From Sporosarcina pasteurii (GTDB taxonomy: Bacteria > Bacillota > Bacilli > Bacillales_A > Planococcaceae), in assembly GCF_041295575.1 (NCBI RefSeq), contig NZ_CP160452.1, forward strand, positions 1 to 64,000: a stretch of DNA of 64,000 bases, given 5' to 3'. The translations under genes and the position numbers were made by a program. The notes under the pieces were generated by a model. The model saw only the letters and a list, made by a program, of their open reading frames with translations, made no database searches and was not told where the DNA came from. Below, piece after piece: positions 53,751 to 64,000 of the stretch (the stretch's first letter is position 1; each line of letters opens with the position of its first letter).

Positions 53751-55019
53751 ATGCAAAGTAGCACCATGAAAAATCTGTTCTTTAAGTCATTGAGGAGTAA
53801 ACAAATACTATTTACAATTATATTTACAACATTATTCGTGACTGTTGTTTCCCTAGCAATTTATGAAGGGAATAAGAAGTCTGTAACACTTACTGTGAAC
53901 GGACAACAGGAACAATATAGAACACATGCAAGTACAGTAGGTAAACTTCTTTCAGAATATGAAATAGAAGTTTCCGAGCACGATATTGTAACACCCTCAG
54001 TGAATACACCGATAAAAAATGGTCTAACCATTCGGTGGGAACAATCGAAACAAGTCGCAGTAACCGTCGATGAAGAAAATACAACTCTTTGGACAACGAA
54101 AGAAACAGTAGGTGAAGCTTTAGATGAAGCAGGTATAGAATTAACTGCACATGACAAAGTAAGCCCAGATTTAACAACGCGACTTGACGAAAAGAACAGT
54201 ATCATAGTCGATAAAGCGTATGAGTTTACGTTAATCGATGGTGGAGAAGAAAAGAAATATTGGTCAACATCTACCACAATTGGTGATTTTCTGAAAAGTA
54301 AAGACATCCAACTAGACGATTTAGATAGATTAGAAGGCGATTTAGACAATCAAGTCAAACCAGGTTCTGTTGTTCAAATCGTTCGCGTAAAAAAAGCCAC
54401 GGAGACTGTCGAGGAAGAGGAAAACTTCGCAGTTGAAACGAAAAGTGATGATTCATTACTTAAGGGGCGCGAAAAGGTTGTCCAACAAGGTCAAAAAGGA
54501 ATTGTCTCTCGAGAGTATGAAGTTATAAAAGAAGATGGAAAAGAAGTTTCACGTTCATTAATAGATGAAGTTACCGTTAAAAAACCAACCAAAAAGATTG
54601 TTGCTGTTGGTACTAAGGTAGTCGTAGCAAGTGCTGCGCCAACAAAAAGCGCTGCACCAACAAAGAGCGCTTCAAAAGCACCGGCTAAAACGACGTCTGT
54701 TTCCCGAAATAATTCTGCACCGTCCGGAGGTAAAGAATTTTACGTATCGGCAACGGCTTATACGGCAGGGTGTAGCGGTTGTTCAGGTATAACGGCAACG
54801 GGAATTAACCTAAAGGCAAATCCAAATTTAAAAGTCATTGCTGTAGATCCTAGCGTCATTCCTCTTGGTTCTAAAGTTTGGGTAGAGGGATATGGTTACG
54901 CAGTTGCAGGCGATACAGGCGGAGCGATAAAGGGTAACCGAATTGACCTCCACGTTCCAACGAAACAAGCGGCTTATAATTTTGGAAAACGTAAAGTGAA
55001 AATAAAAATTATAGATTAA
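53751..55019 (+). CDS. yabE: YabE-like wall protein with G5 and 3D domains
   Basis: YabE-type proteins resemble resuscitation-promoting factors and act on the cell wall. The 422-residue precursor has an N-terminal signal-anchor (about 14-38, KQILFTIIFTTLFVTVVSLA), DUF348 repeats (three, about 45-220), a G5 domain (about 220-290), a Ser/Ala/Pro/Lys linker with the repeat AAPTKS (about 300-325) and a C-terminal 3D domain with three Asp (AVDPSVIPLGSKV, AGDTGGAIKGNRID). GAAGGAGG precedes the ATG. The order yabD-yabE-rnmV-rsmA matches B. subtilis. Confidence 0.92.
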   Translation: MQSSTMKNLFFKSLRSKQILFTIIFTTLFVTVVSLAIYEGNKKSVTLTVNGQQEQYRTHASTVGKLLSEYEIEVSEHDIVTPSVNTPIKNGLTIRWEQSKQVAVTVDEENTTLWTTKETVGEALDEAGIELTAHDKVSPDLTTRLDEKNSIIVDKAYEFTLIDGGEEKKYWSTSTTIGDFLKSKDIQLDDLDRLEGDLDNQVKPGSVVQIVRVKKATETVEEEENFAVETKSDDSLLKGREKVVQQGQKGIVSREYEVIKEDGKEVSRSLIDEVTVKKPTKKIVAVGTKVVVASAAPTKSAAPTKSASKAPAKTTSVSRNNSAPSGGKEFYVSATAYTAGCSGCSGITATGINLKANPNLKVIAVDPSVIPLGSKVWVEGYGYAVAGDTGGAIKGNRIDLHVPTKQAAYNFGKRKVKIKIID

Positions 55020-55026
55020 TATCTTT

Positions 55027-55060
55027 ATCCGCGGGGCTGTGTTGGTCCTGCGGATTTTTT
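55027..55060 (+). terminator. Terminator after yabE
   Basis: ATCCGCGGG pairs with CCTGCGGAT (one mismatch) around an 11-base loop, followed by TTTTTT. Confidence 0.9.
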
Positions 55061-55230
55061 GGTGTTGGAAATAAAAGGTTGATCAATATATATTAGCTCA
55101 AAGCTTCCACATCTAATGAATGCAATTTTATCAATGCTCTATTGGTTATAAGTGTGACCGTTATTGTCAAAATCGAGCTTGTTTACACATGTATATGCAT
55201 TGAAGATAAGTAGGTATACATACATTCCTT

Positions 55231-55259
55231 TTTACTAATAGGGATTGGAAGAGTAGAAT
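55231..55259 (+). promoter_or_regulatory. rnmV-rsmA promoter
   Basis: TTTACT, a 17-base spacer and TAGAAT lie 33 bases before rnmV. The preceding 170 bases (55061-55230) show no gene. Confidence 0.65.
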
Positions 55260-55292
55260 AATGTAAAGAATAAAGTGGAAAGAGGAACCTTC

Positions 55293-56733
<1,441 letters not shown>

Positions 56734-56791
56734 AACTAGTGTCGAAAAAAAGTGCACTTCAAAAAAACTATGGTTTTTTAAAATAAAATGA

Positions 56792-56861
56792 TTGACAAGT
56801 ATAATGATTGCTTGTTAAAATTATCTGTTTGGTTGACAAATAAACCACTATATGTTATGGT
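56792..56861 (+). promoter_or_regulatory. Tandem veg promoters
   Basis: Upstream: TTGACA (56792-56797), 17 bases, TTAAAA. Downstream: TTGACA (56833-56838), 17 bases, TATGGT with an extended TG at 56856-56861. veg is known in B. subtilis for a very strong vegetative promoter. Confidence 0.8.
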
Positions 56862-56885
56862 TGTATATAGTGAGGTGTTAGCGAA

Positions 56886-57152
56886 GTGCCAAAAACATTA
56901 GCGGACATTAAGAAGTTATTGGATTCTCATTTAGGGAAACGTTTGCACTTGAAGGTAAACGGTGGCCGAAGAAGAACGATTGAAAGAACTGGTGTTCTAA
57001 GTGAAACATATCGTGCAGTATTCGTCGTTGAACTCGATCAAGAAGAGAACTCGTTTGAAAGAGTCTCTTACAGCTACGCGGATATTTTAACGGATGCCGT
57101 TGAAATATCAATCATTGACGACGCTGGTCTGACAGACTTCGTTGTCAAATAG
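56886..57152 (+). CDS. veg: Veg protein
   Basis: Veg is a small, abundant protein linked to biofilm formation through effects on SinR-controlled matrix genes. The 88-residue protein reads [20 protein letters not shown], has [13 protein letters not shown], and contains [17 protein letters not shown]. It matches B. subtilis Veg (86 residues) throughout. The start is GTG 56886 with GAGGTG about 9 bases upstream. Confidence 0.95.
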   Translation: MPKTLADIKKLLDSHLGKRLHLKVNGGRRRTIERTGVLSETYRAVFVVELDQEENSFERVSYSYADILTDAVEISIIDDAGLTDFVVK

Positions 57153-57190
57153 TACTAGCATTTATTGTTTAAATATTATTTCAAGTTTCA

Positions 57191-57238
57191 AGCACCTATC
57201 AAAGGGATTTTCATTATTCCTGCGGTAGGTGTTTTTTT
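57191..57238 (+). terminator. Terminator after veg
   Basis: CACCTA / TAGGTG with a long inner loop is followed by seven T. Confidence 0.75.
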
Positions 57239-57250
57239 AGTTGCTTAGTG

Positions 57251-57257
57251 CATACTA
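57251..57257 (+). promoter_or_regulatory. Possible sspF -10 for SigG/SigF
   Basis: CATACTA matches the -10 of forespore sigma factors (SigG CATACTA). I could not find a convincing -35 at the right distance. Confidence 0.35.
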
Positions 57258-57287
57258 AGCTTGTCAGCTGAAAAGGAGGCAAACCGA

Positions 57288-57473
57288 ATGGCGAGAAAAC
57301 AGAGTATCATGTCTGAGCAATTAAAAGAAGAAATTGCAAAAGAGCTTGGATTTTACGATGTTGTTGAGCGGGAAGGTTGGGGAGGAATTAAAGCACGTGA
57401 TGCCGGTAATATGGTAAAGCGCGCAATTGAAATGGCGAATCGCGGTCTTGGTGAAGACGACCGAACACCATAG
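57288..57473 (+). CDS. sspF: Small acid-soluble spore protein, SspF-type (alpha/beta)
   Basis: Alpha/beta-type SASP bind and protect spore DNA. The 61-residue protein has the family core [19 protein letters not shown] and [21 protein letters not shown], and the tail is short. It matches B. subtilis SspF (61 residues). ATG 57288 is preferred with AAAGGAGG upstream; the longer frame starts with weakly conserved residues. It is strong evidence that the organism forms endospores. Confidence 0.93.
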   Translation: MARKQSIMSEQLKEEIAKELGFYDVVEREGWGGIKARDAGNMVKRAIEMANRGLGEDDRTP

Positions 57474-57505
57474 GATTCCTTTAAATCCATTGAAAGCTGA
57501 CGAAG

Positions 57506-57557
57506 AAAAGGACTGTTCCGAAGTTATCATTTGATAATGGACGAATAGTCCTTTTTT
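57506..57557 (+). terminator. Terminator after sspF
   Basis: AAAAGGACT / AGTCCTTTT with further pairing inside, followed by six T. Confidence 0.85.
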
Positions 57558-57646
57558 ATTGAACATATTTTATCCCTTACCGAAGGTGCATTCTCCTGTT
57601 CTATGGTAAAATAGGGAGCAAAGAACGGAGGATTGGAGGGAGTCCA

Positions 57647-58498
57647 ATGTTGTACGAGAAGGCACCCGCAAAGATAAATTTGACGCTTGATGTGTTACAT
57701 AAGCGATCCGATGGTTTTCATGAAGTAGAAATGGTCATGACAACGGTTGATTTAGCGGATCGAATCTGGTTGCGTTCAACGAATGATGGAAAGATTACGA
57801 TTAAAACTTCTGATTATTTTATTCCAACTGACCAGAGGAATTTAGCCTATCAAGCCGCAAAGCTTCTGATGCAAAAGTATAGCGTGACAGAAGGCGTTGA
57901 AATCACAATAGAGAAAAGCATTCCTGTAGCGGCAGGATTAGCGGGCGGAAGTTCAGATGCCGCGGCAACGCTACGTGGGTTAAATCGATTATGGAAACTT
58001 GGGTTATCAAACGAAGAACTAGCGGAGATTGGCGCAAAAATCGGTTCAGATATTCCTTTTTGTGTTTATGGAGGGACAGCTTTAGCGACGGGACGTGGAG
58101 AAAAAATCCAAAAACTTGTCTCGCCCCCAAACTGTTGGGTTATTTTGGTGAAGCCGGCTATTTCGGTATCTACTGCGAGTATATATGGGAACTTAGAAAT
58201 AGGTCGGTATACGCATCCAAATACCCAAGCGATGATTGAAGCACTTGAGAACAAAGATTATGTTCAGATGTGCCAAACGCTAGAAAATGTTTTAGAGCCC
58301 GTGACGATGGCGCTTTATCCAGAAGTAGTTGTACTTAAAGAGCAAATGAAGAAATTTGGTGCCGACTCGGTGCTCATGAGCGGTAGTGGGCCTACGGTGT
58401 TTGGTCTTGTTGAAAATGAAGCAAGAGTACCGCGTATTTATAATGGATTAAAAGGTTTTTGTCGTGAAGTTTATGCGATTCGAATGATGGGCGAATAG
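57647..58498 (+). CDS. ispE: 4-diphosphocytidyl-2-C-methyl-D-erythritol kinase
   Basis: IspE is a GHMP kinase of the MEP isoprenoid pathway. The 283-residue protein has [13 protein letters not shown], the glycine-rich [20 protein letters not shown], and [11 protein letters not shown] near the C-terminus, the three GHMP motifs. TTGGAGGGAG precedes ATG 57647. It lies between sspF and purR as in B. subtilis. Confidence 0.97.
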   Translation: MLYEKAPAKINLTLDVLHKRSDGFHEVEMVMTTVDLADRIWLRSTNDGKITIKTSDYFIPTDQRNLAYQAAKLLMQKYSVTEGVEITIEKSIPVAAGLAGGSSDAAATLRGLNRLWKLGLSNEELAEIGAKIGSDIPFCVYGGTALATGRGEKIQKLVSPPNCWVILVKPAISVSTASIYGNLEIGRYTHPNTQAMIEALENKDYVQMCQTLENVLEPVTMALYPEVVVLKEQMKKFGADSVLMSGSGPTVFGLVENEARVPRIYNGLKGFCREVYAIRMMGE

Positions 58499-58519
58499 TA
58501 CGTTCTTGATTAGGTGCGG

Positions 58520-58552
58520 ACGTTCGTGATAATCTTACTATAAACATTCGTG
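58520..58552 (+). promoter_or_regulatory. Possible PurR operator near purR
   Basis: Two CGAA-cored sites appear: ACGTTCGTG (58520-58528) and ACATTCGTG (58544-58552), direct repeats 24 bases apart. PurBoxes in B. subtilis contain CGAAC cores and purR is autoregulated. Here they are direct rather than inverted, so this is tentative. Confidence 0.35.
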
Positions 58553-58568
58553 TTTGGGAGCTGGTTTT

Positions 58569-59396
58569 ATGAAATGGAAGAGAAGCGAGAGATTGGTTGA
58601 TATAACGTGTTATCTGTTGGATAATCCACATGAACTTATCCCGTTGACTTTCTTTTCTGAACGTTATCAGTCGGCAAAGTCTTCGATAAGTGAAGACTTG
58701 ACAATCGTGAAAGAAACGTTCGAGGAAAAAGGAAATGGAAAATTACTTACTGTAACGGGAGCGGCGGGTGGTGTGAAATACATACCACAAATGGCGGCTA
58801 CAGCGATAAAAGAAGTGATAGACGAGCTTATGAATAAGCTTGGTGAAAAAGACCGTCTGTTGCCAGGTGGTTATCTATATATGGCAGATTTACTTGGTAA
58901 TCCTATTTTAATGGATAGAATCGGTAAAGTATTTGCTTCAAGATTTGCCGAGGAAAAAATTGACGCCGTCATGACAGTTGCAACAAAAGGTATTCAAATT
59001 GCCCATTCAATTGCAAGGCATCTAAACGTACCTGTTGTGATTGTTCGTCGTGATAGTAAGGTAACGGAAGGTTCAACAGTTAGCATTAACTATGTTTCAG
59101 GTTCAGCTAGAAGAATTCAAACGATGGTACTGTCCAGGCGGAGCATGCAAAAAGGTCAAAGGGTTTTGTTAACCGATGACTTTATGAAAGCTGGCGGTAC
59201 GATGCTTGGAATGAAAAACCTGCTAGATGAATTCGAGTGCGAACTTGCCGGTATTGCGGTACTTGTAGAAGCGGAGCATCACGAGGAAGTGCTTGTAGAT
59301 GAGTACTTATCGCTTGCGAAACTTTGCAAAGTGAATGAAAGAAGTCGTACAATTGAAATTAGCGAAGGGAATTATTTTGAGAAGGGTGGACAATAG
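58569..59396 (+). CDS. purR: Purine operon repressor PurR
   Basis: PurR represses purine genes and is released by PRPP. The 275-residue protein has an N-terminal winged helix (about 1-74, [18 protein letters not shown]) and a PRTase-fold effector domain with the PRPP motif [17 protein letters not shown] (near 200-216). I chose ATG 58569, which begins MKWKRSERL as in the family; a longer frame is unsupported. The PRPP synthetase gene lies further downstream at 62.4 kb. Confidence 0.96.
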   Translation: MKWKRSERLVDITCYLLDNPHELIPLTFFSERYQSAKSSISEDLTIVKETFEEKGNGKLLTVTGAAGGVKYIPQMAATAIKEVIDELMNKLGEKDRLLPGGYLYMADLLGNPILMDRIGKVFASRFAEEKIDAVMTVATKGIQIAHSIARHLNVPVVIVRRDSKVTEGSTVSINYVSGSARRIQTMVLSRRSMQKGQRVLLTDDFMKAGGTMLGMKNLLDEFECELAGIAVLVEAEHHEEVLVDEYLSLAKLCKVNERSRTIEISEGNYFEKGGQ

Positions 59397-59398
59397 TT

Positions 59399-59776
59399 AT
59401 GGAATATGTAGCTACAGACAAAGCACCAGCAGCAATTGGTCCTTACGCACAAGCTGTCACAGTGAATGGATTGGTATACACATCCGGTCAAATTCCGTTA
59501 ACGGCGGACGGATTACTTGTAGAAGGAACAATTGAAGATCAAACAGAGCAAGTTTTTGAGAATTTAAAAGCAGTTTTAGAAGAGGCAAATTCATCATTAG
59601 ACAAAGTTGTGAAGGCAACTGTATTTATTACAGACATGAATGACTTTGGTGTTGTAAACGATATTTATGCGAAACATTTTGGTTCTCATACGCCAGCTCG
59701 TTCATGCGTACAAGTTTCGAGATTACCGAAAGACGTACAAGTTGAAATTGAAGTCATTGCGCTAATTAATGAATAA
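59399..59776 (+). CDS. ridA: RidA family protein (YabJ)
   Basis: RidA hydrolyses reactive enamine/imine intermediates made by PLP enzymes; YabJ is also linked to PurR. The 125-residue trimeric protein has [12 protein letters not shown], the catalytic-arginine motif [22 protein letters not shown] and EVIALI at the end. It follows purR by two bases, so they are cotranscribed. A hairpin terminator separates it from spoVG, unlike the B. subtilis yabJ-spoVG operon. Confidence 0.96.
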   Translation: MEYVATDKAPAAIGPYAQAVTVNGLVYTSGQIPLTADGLLVEGTIEDQTEQVFENLKAVLEEANSSLDKVVKATVFITDMNDFGVVNDIYAKHFGSHTPARSCVQVSRLPKDVQVEIEVIALINE

Positions 59777-59790
59777 TCAATTAGACATGA

Positions 59791-59823
59791 GAAGCTATGG
59801 ATAGTGGTCCATAGCTTTTCGTT
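59791..59823 (+). terminator. Terminator after ridA
   Basis: GAAGCTATGG / CCATAGCTTTTC with a short loop. Confidence 0.88.
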
Positions 59824-60104
59824 TTGTCGAGAACTAAAAGTACTTAGTCTGCGTGGTATATTAAGGGGGATGCATATTGATTGGGCATTCGAACTGGTAG
59901 GCACAAGATTTTTAGTAATAAGGTGGATCCTTGAAACGATTGTTTAATGAATTTCTATATATCTTTCGAAGTAGAGGGTTGATAAAATTGATGTAGATTT
60001 TGATGGACATCGATCTAATCAACCAAGTGTTCAAACAATTATACGCTAACCAACCCTTATTCACGTACTAATGTATAAAATTTTTAAAATAATTAACAAA
60101 TAAA
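59824..60104. other. Non-coding stretch before spoVG with a cruciform
   Basis: No gene is evident. It contains GGTTGAT (59977-59983) and ATCAACC (60018-60024), an inverted repeat with inner GATG/CATC pairing. A 25-codon frame at 59870 has its ribosome binding site too close. I cannot assign a function. Confidence 0.45.
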
Positions 60105-60131
60105 GAAGGGAAAGAGTCATGGATGTAGAAT
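60105..60131 (+). promoter_or_regulatory. spoVG promoter, SigH type
   Basis: GAAGGGAAA (60105-60113) matches the SigH -35 RNAGGAWWW at eight of nine positions. After 11 bases, GTAGAAT (60125-60131) matches the -10 RNNGAAT fully. spoVG is the classic SigH gene in B. subtilis. Confidence 0.8.
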
Positions 60132-60170
60132 AGATAATATTACGTAGGGATAGAGAAGGGGAGAAAAAGA

Positions 60171-60458
60171 ATGGAAGTAACAAACGTAAGATTAAAAACA
60201 GTAGAGACAAACGGAAGAATGAAAGCGATTGCATCAATTACTTTTGATGAGGAATTTGTTGTTCATGATATTCGAGTAATTGATGGCAATGAAGGGTTGT
60301 TCGTTGCGATGCCGAGTAAACGGACACCAGATGGGGAATTCCGTGATGTTGCACATCCAATCAATTCAGATACACGATTAAAAATTCAAAACGCAGTACT
60401 GGACGCTTATCGTGTAGCCACCGAAGAAAAAATGGATCTTGAAGAAGCGGGTATATAA
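60171..60458 (+). CDS. spoVG: SpoVG, RNA/DNA-binding regulator
   Basis: SpoVG is a small nucleic-acid-binding regulator of sporulation, cell division and virulence factors in Firmicutes. The 95-residue protein reads [20 protein letters not shown], has [20 protein letters not shown] and [17 protein letters not shown]. An AAGGGGAG ribosome binding site precedes ATG 60171. AbrB represses it in B. subtilis; abrB lies at 50.1 kb. It stands alone between two long non-coding stretches. Confidence 0.96.
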   Translation: MEVTNVRLKTVETNGRMKAIASITFDEEFVVHDIRVIDGNEGLFVAMPSKRTPDGEFRDVAHPINSDTRLKIQNAVLDAYRVATEEKMDLEEAGI

Positions 60459-60894
60459 TAAACTGAACGCTCTCTCAAAATAACTTGAGGATGCTTAGTT
60501 GTGCCCCCTAGAGCGATAATTCTTAAGCGGAAAGGGGGCATTAGACACGGTTTATTTGGAAATAATCTAATATCGTAGGGTGAAAATCATTTATCCAATT
60601 ATATAATTCTTTACAATATCCTCGAAGTCATACAGACGGTACCACGTTAGCAATAAAACAGCCTCAGTAATCATCACTGTTCATCTCCAATGTTAAAGTG
60701 GATTCATTTGAACATCTCGTGACTGAAATCACGAGTCTTCTTAGCGAATTAATTTGACGGTAAGCGGAGATAGAATTTACATCAACGACATCCCTACACT
60801 TTATTCCGTTGCAACCTCATCTTGCTAAAAATGGTTATTTTAAAAAAAACGAACAATAATAAAAGATTGTTATCGAAATGTCAAGTAGATAAGG
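60459..60894. other. Long non-coding stretch between spoVG and glmU
   Basis: No gene is visible over about 436 bases. It contains GCCCCCTa / aAGGGGGC (60503-60539) and, at 60716-60735, the compact hairpin CTCGTGA/TCACGAG. The second one, with its flanking TTTGAACATC and TCTTCTTAGCG, resembles the right-end hairpin of IS200/IS605-type elements, but no TnpA or TnpB frame is left. The AT-rich tail leads into the glmU promoter. Confidence 0.5.
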
Positions 60895-60923
60895 TTGAAA
60901 AATAGCTGGTTTTCCGCTATAGT
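60895..60923 (+). promoter_or_regulatory. glmU promoter
   Basis: TTGAAA, a 17-base spacer and TATAGT precede glmU by 57 bases. A small AGGGA/TCCCT hairpin lies just after it. Confidence 0.85.
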
Positions 60924-60980
60924 CATATAGAGAAAAGACTAAGGGATTCATCTTCGTCCCTCATTGATGGAGGAAAGAAC

Positions 60981-62351
60981 ATGTCGAATACATACGCCAT
61001 CGTTCTAGCAGCAGGTCAAGGTACTCGAATGAAGTCTGACTTATACAAAGTACTTCACCCTGTTTGTGGGAAACCGATGGTCGCACACGTAATAGATAAC
61101 ATTAGTCACCTCGGTGCAAATCGTATTGTGACAATTGTTGGACACGGAGCTGAAAAAGTTGAAGAAACACTGGGAAGTACAAGTGAATATGTGCTTCAAC
61201 AAGAACAACTTGGCACAGCACATGCAGTTCAACAAGCTGAAAAACTAATTGGTGATCTAGAAGGTACTACGATTATAGTTTGTGGAGATACACCTTTGAT
61301 TCGCTCAACGACAATGGAGAAGTTAATTGAACACCATAAGCAGTCGGCAGCGAAAGCTACAATTCTAACAGCGTTTACAGAAGATCCGACTGGGTATGGT
61401 CGAATCATCCGTGGAGAAAATGGTCAAGTGCTCCGAAATGTTGAACAGAAAGATGCAACGATAGAAGAGCAACAAGTAAAAGAAATTAATACTGGGACTT
61501 ATTGTTTTGACAATCAGGCATTATTTGAAGCGCTCAAGAAGGTGCGGAATGATAATGCGCAAGGTGAATACTACCTTCCTGATGTTTTGGGTATTCTCCG
61601 GGAAGAAGGGGCATTGGTTACGGCTTATGCGACTGAAGATTTTAGTGAGACGCTAGGTATCAATGACCGAGTTGTTTTATCTGAAGCTGAGCGAGTGATG
61701 CGCCTACGTATCGCAGAAAGTCATATGAGAAACGGTGTAACGATCATTAGTCCGGAAAATACGTATATCAGTGCAGACGCAAAAATAGGTCGTGATACTG
61801 TTTTACAACCAGGATCTATGATTGAGGGTAGCACGGTGATTGGTTCAGGATGCATCATCGGACCGAATAGCCAAATTACAGACAGCACCATTGGCGATAG
61901 AACGAAGATTCATTCTTCTGTTGTGATAGATAGTAAAGTTGGTATGGATACAACTGTAGGGCCGTTCGCGCATATTCGTCCAGAGTCGGACCTTGGTAAT
62001 CATGTGCGAATTGGCAATTTCGTTGAAGTAAAGAAATCAACTTTTGGAGAAGGCAGTAAAGCGGCGCATCTAAGTTACATCGGTGATGCGAATGTCGGTT
62101 CAAATGTGAATTTTGGATGCGGCACAATTGTCGTCAATTACGATGGTAAGAAAAAGCATGTAACGACAGTAGAAGATGAAGCGTTCATTGGCTGTAACGC
62201 GAATCTAGTTGCGCCGGTGGAAATCGGAAAAGGTGCTTACGTTGCAGCTGGATCGACTGTGACTAAAAATGTTCCAGCAGATTCATTAGCAATCGGTCGC
62301 GCACGACAAGAAAATAAAGATGGCTACGTTTCAAAACTAAAACTCAACTAA
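60981..62351 (+). CDS. glmU: Bifunctional UDP-GlcNAc pyrophosphorylase / glucosamine-1-P acetyltransferase
   Basis: GlmU makes UDP-GlcNAc for wall synthesis in two steps. The 456-residue protein has the N-terminal nucleotidyltransferase (about 1-230) with [12 protein letters not shown] and [10 protein letters not shown], a linker helix, and a C-terminal left-handed beta helix built from hexapeptides such as [10 protein letters not shown] and [17 protein letters not shown]. It ends [26 protein letters not shown] precedes the ATG. prs follows 14-17 bases later. Confidence 0.98.
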   Translation: MSNTYAIVLAAGQGTRMKSDLYKVLHPVCGKPMVAHVIDNISHLGANRIVTIVGHGAEKVEETLGSTSEYVLQQEQLGTAHAVQQAEKLIGDLEGTTIIVCGDTPLIRSTTMEKLIEHHKQSAAKATILTAFTEDPTGYGRIIRGENGQVLRNVEQKDATIEEQQVKEINTGTYCFDNQALFEALKKVRNDNAQGEYYLPDVLGILREEGALVTAYATEDFSETLGINDRVVLSEAERVMRLRIAESHMRNGVTIISPENTYISADAKIGRDTVLQPGSMIEGSTVIGSGCIIGPNSQITDSTIGDRTKIHSSVVIDSKVGMDTTVGPFAHIRPESDLGNHVRIGNFVEVKKSTFGEGSKAAHLSYIGDANVGSNVNFGCGTIVVNYDGKKKHVTTVEDEAFIGCNANLVAPVEIGKGAYVAAGSTVTKNVPADSLAIGRARQENKDGYVSKLKLN

Positions 62352-62368
62352 TAAACAGGGGGACCATG

Positions 62369-63328
62369 ATGGCTAATCATTATCCGAATAATAAACTAAA
62401 GATATTCTCTTTGAATTCCAATGAACCACTAGCAAAGGAAGTTGCTGAAGAAATTGGAATCCCACTGGGCGAATGTTCCGTCACAAGATTTAGTGATGGA
62501 GAAGTCCAAATTAATATTGAAGAAAGTATCCGTGGCTGTGATGTATATGTAATCCAGTCAACGTCAAACCCTGTCAATGAGCATTTGATGGAATTACTAA
62601 TTATGATTGATGCATTAAAACGTGCATCAGCCCGTACAGTGAATGTTGTAAAACCTTACTACGGATATGCGCGCCAGGATCGAAAAGCGCGCTCACGTGA
62701 ACCAATCACAGCTAAACTCGTTGCAAATATACTCGAAACTGCTGGGGCAACTAGAGTGATTGCAATTGATCTTCATGCACCTCAAATTCAAGGGTTCTTC
62801 GATATTCCGATTGACCATTTAGTTGCAGAGCCAATTTTGACTGAATACTTCAAAGGCAAAGGTTTCTCTAAGGACGAGTTAGTCATTGTATCACCGGATC
62901 ATGGTGGAGTAACACGTGCTCGGAAAATGGCGGATCGGATGAAGGCGCCTATCGCAATCATTGATAAACGTCGTCCACGTCCAAACGTTTCTGAAGTAAT
63001 GAATATTGTCGGTCAAGTAGAAGGTAGAACAGCGATTTTAATAGACGATATTATTGATACTGCAGGAACGATTACAATTGCAGCGAATGCATTAATCGAA
63101 AGCGGCGCAAAAGAAGTGTATGCTTGTTGTACACATCCTGTTTTATCAGGCCCAGCAATTGAGCGTATTGATAACTCCAAGATAAAAGAACTAGTTGTCA
63201 CAAACACGATAGAATTGTCAGGAGAGAAGAGTTCGCCGAAAATCAAACAACTTTCTATTGCAAAATTACTTGCAGATGCAATCATTCGTGTATTTGAAAA
63301 GAAATCAGTTAGCACCCTCTTTGATTGA
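62369..63328 (+). CDS. prs: Ribose-phosphate pyrophosphokinase
   Basis: Prs makes PRPP from ribose 5-phosphate and ATP; PRPP also relieves PurR repression. The 319-residue protein has [38 protein letters not shown] (ATP flexible loop), [12 protein letters not shown] and the PRPP-binding [16 protein letters not shown] 62369 ([13 protein letters not shown]) gives better spacing to GGGGG than the overlapping ATG 62366. It is cotranscribed with glmU. Confidence 0.98.
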   Translation: MANHYPNNKLKIFSLNSNEPLAKEVAEEIGIPLGECSVTRFSDGEVQINIEESIRGCDVYVIQSTSNPVNEHLMELLIMIDALKRASARTVNVVKPYYGYARQDRKARSREPITAKLVANILETAGATRVIAIDLHAPQIQGFFDIPIDHLVAEPILTEYFKGKGFSKDELVIVSPDHGGVTRARKMADRMKAPIAIIDKRRPRPNVSEVMNIVGQVEGRTAILIDDIIDTAGTITIAANALIESGAKEVYACCTHPVLSGPAIERIDNSKIKELVVTNTIELSGEKSSPKIKQLSIAKLLADAIIRVFEKKSVSTLFD

Positions 63329-63415
63329 CAAGGTATCCGGGATGCTGTAACGTAATAATTAGCCGAAAATGTTACAAAATTTACTTAACAGCTTATTTAG
63401 AAAGGTGATTATGTA

Positions 63416-64000
63416 ATGAGTACAACAATACAGTCAGATTTGAGGGTTGCTGAAAAGCAATCAACACTTACAGAACTAAGAAATAAAGGCTTTGTTCCTG
63501 CAGTAGTTTACGGATATAAGACAGATGCAACGTCTATTTCTGTTAGCGAGAGGGATCTAATTAAAACGTTACGCGTAACGGGCCGTAATGGTGTTATGCA
63601 ACTTCTTCTAGGAGAAGATAAATTGAACGTTGTGTTAAATGACTATCAGGCAGATGCTTTAAAAGGGACGATTACCCATGCTGATTTCCTTGAAATCGAT
63701 ATGGCTGAAGAACTTGAAGTAAGCGTACAGATTAACCTGGTTGGAGAATCAGTTGGTGAAAAAGATGGCGGCATCGTCCAGCAGCCTAACTGGGAAATCG
63801 ATATTAAAGTTAAACCATCTGATATTCCAGAGACGTTTGACATTGACATTACAGAATTAAACATTGGTGAAACAATTACAGTTGCTGATATTCGCGAAAA
63901 ATCTAAGTATGAGATTTTAAGTGAAGATGACTTTGCACTTGTTACAGTTACAGCTCCACGTTCTGAAGAAGAGCTTGAAGCACTTGACGAAGTGACTGAA
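63416..64000 (+). CDS. ctc: 50S ribosomal protein L25/general stress protein Ctc (partial)
   Basis: The frame opens at ATG 63416 (AAAGGTGAT upstream) and runs open to the window end, so the 3' end is cut off after 195 codons. It reads MSTTIQSDLRVAEKQSTLTE, has GFVPAVVYGYKT and THADFLEIDMAEELEVSVQI, followed by a second domain with WEIDIKVKPSDIPETFDIDI. This matches the two-domain L25/CTC form that binds 5S rRNA. In B. subtilis ctc is SigB controlled; no clear SigB promoter was found here. Confidence 0.93.
   Translation, partial: MSTTIQSDLRVAEKQSTLTELRNKGFVPAVVYGYKTDATSISVSERDLIKTLRVTGRNGVMQLLLGEDKLNVVLNDYQADALKGTITHADFLEIDMAEELEVSVQINLVGESVGEKDGGIVQQPNWEIDIKVKPSDIPETFDIDITELNIGETITVADIREKSKYEILSEDDFALVTVTAPRSEEELEALDEVTE

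Noticed and set aside
59870..59947. A 25-codon frame before spoVG
   Set aside because: The G-rich site touches the ATG, leaving no spacing, and the peptide has no recognisable features.

Overview
The window is a low-GC Firmicutes replication-origin region. It begins on the first base of dnaA, so the assembly was probably rotated to the origin. Gene order follows the Bacillus subtilis origin-proximal map (dnaA to ctc). The 16S sequence, BofA, SspF, SpoVG and AbrB point to an endospore-forming member of the Bacillales, most likely Planococcaceae (Sporosarcina-like). The species call is inference from memory of such sequences, not from a search.

Layout. 1-8.9 kb: dnaA, oriC (DnaA boxes, DnaA-trio, AT-rich stretch), dnaN, yaaA, recF, gyrB, gyrA. 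9-10.1 kb: a degenerate HD-GYP protein. 10.4-15.7 kb: first rRNA operon (16S-23S-5S, no spacer tRNAs). 16-19.1 kb: guaB and dacA. 19.1-23.4 kb: an accessory-looking vitamin B6/PLP block with an MtnE-like aminotransferase, a PdxR/MocR regulator, divergent pdxS and a Nudix gene where pdxT would be expected. 23.4-27 kb: T-box/serS, tadA, a parS-like site, dgk-dck. 27.2-32.9 kb: a conserved hypothetical gene, aspartokinase and hom-thrC-thrB. 33-37.5 kb: tRNA-Ser, a 57-residue Zn-ribbon gene, SRP RNA, dnaX, ebfC, recR, yaaL, bofA. 37.5-42.7 kb: second, nearly identical rRNA operon at a constant offset of 27,054 bases. 42.8-50 kb: yaaO, tmk, darA, yaaR, holB, ricT, yabA, trmN6, yazA, rsmI. 50-64 kb: abrB, metS, tatD-like, yabE, rnmV, rsmA, veg, sspF, ispE, purR, ridA, spoVG, glmU, prs and the 5' part of ctc, cut by the window end.

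How the parts work together. The genes mainly serve chromosome replication and its control (DnaA, DnaN, gyrase, DnaX, HolB, YabA, RecF/RecR, parS), ribosome production (two rRNA operons, RsmA, RsmI, RnmV, TadA, SerS, MetS, SRP RNA, L25) and nucleotide and precursor supply (GuaB, Dgk/Dck, Tmk, Prs, PurR). Others serve wall synthesis (DacA, GlmU, YabE) and sporulation control (AbrB, SpoVG, BofA, RicT, SspF).

I found no phage, CRISPR array, defence island or intact insertion sequence. The most unusual feature is the B6 locus: PdxS lacks about 13 N-terminal residues, the PdxT-docking helix in the known complex, and pdxT itself is absent next to it. Next in interest are the HD-GYP protein with a broken metal-binding pair, a possible attenuator upstream of the aspartokinase, and several structured non-coding stretches I could not assign.
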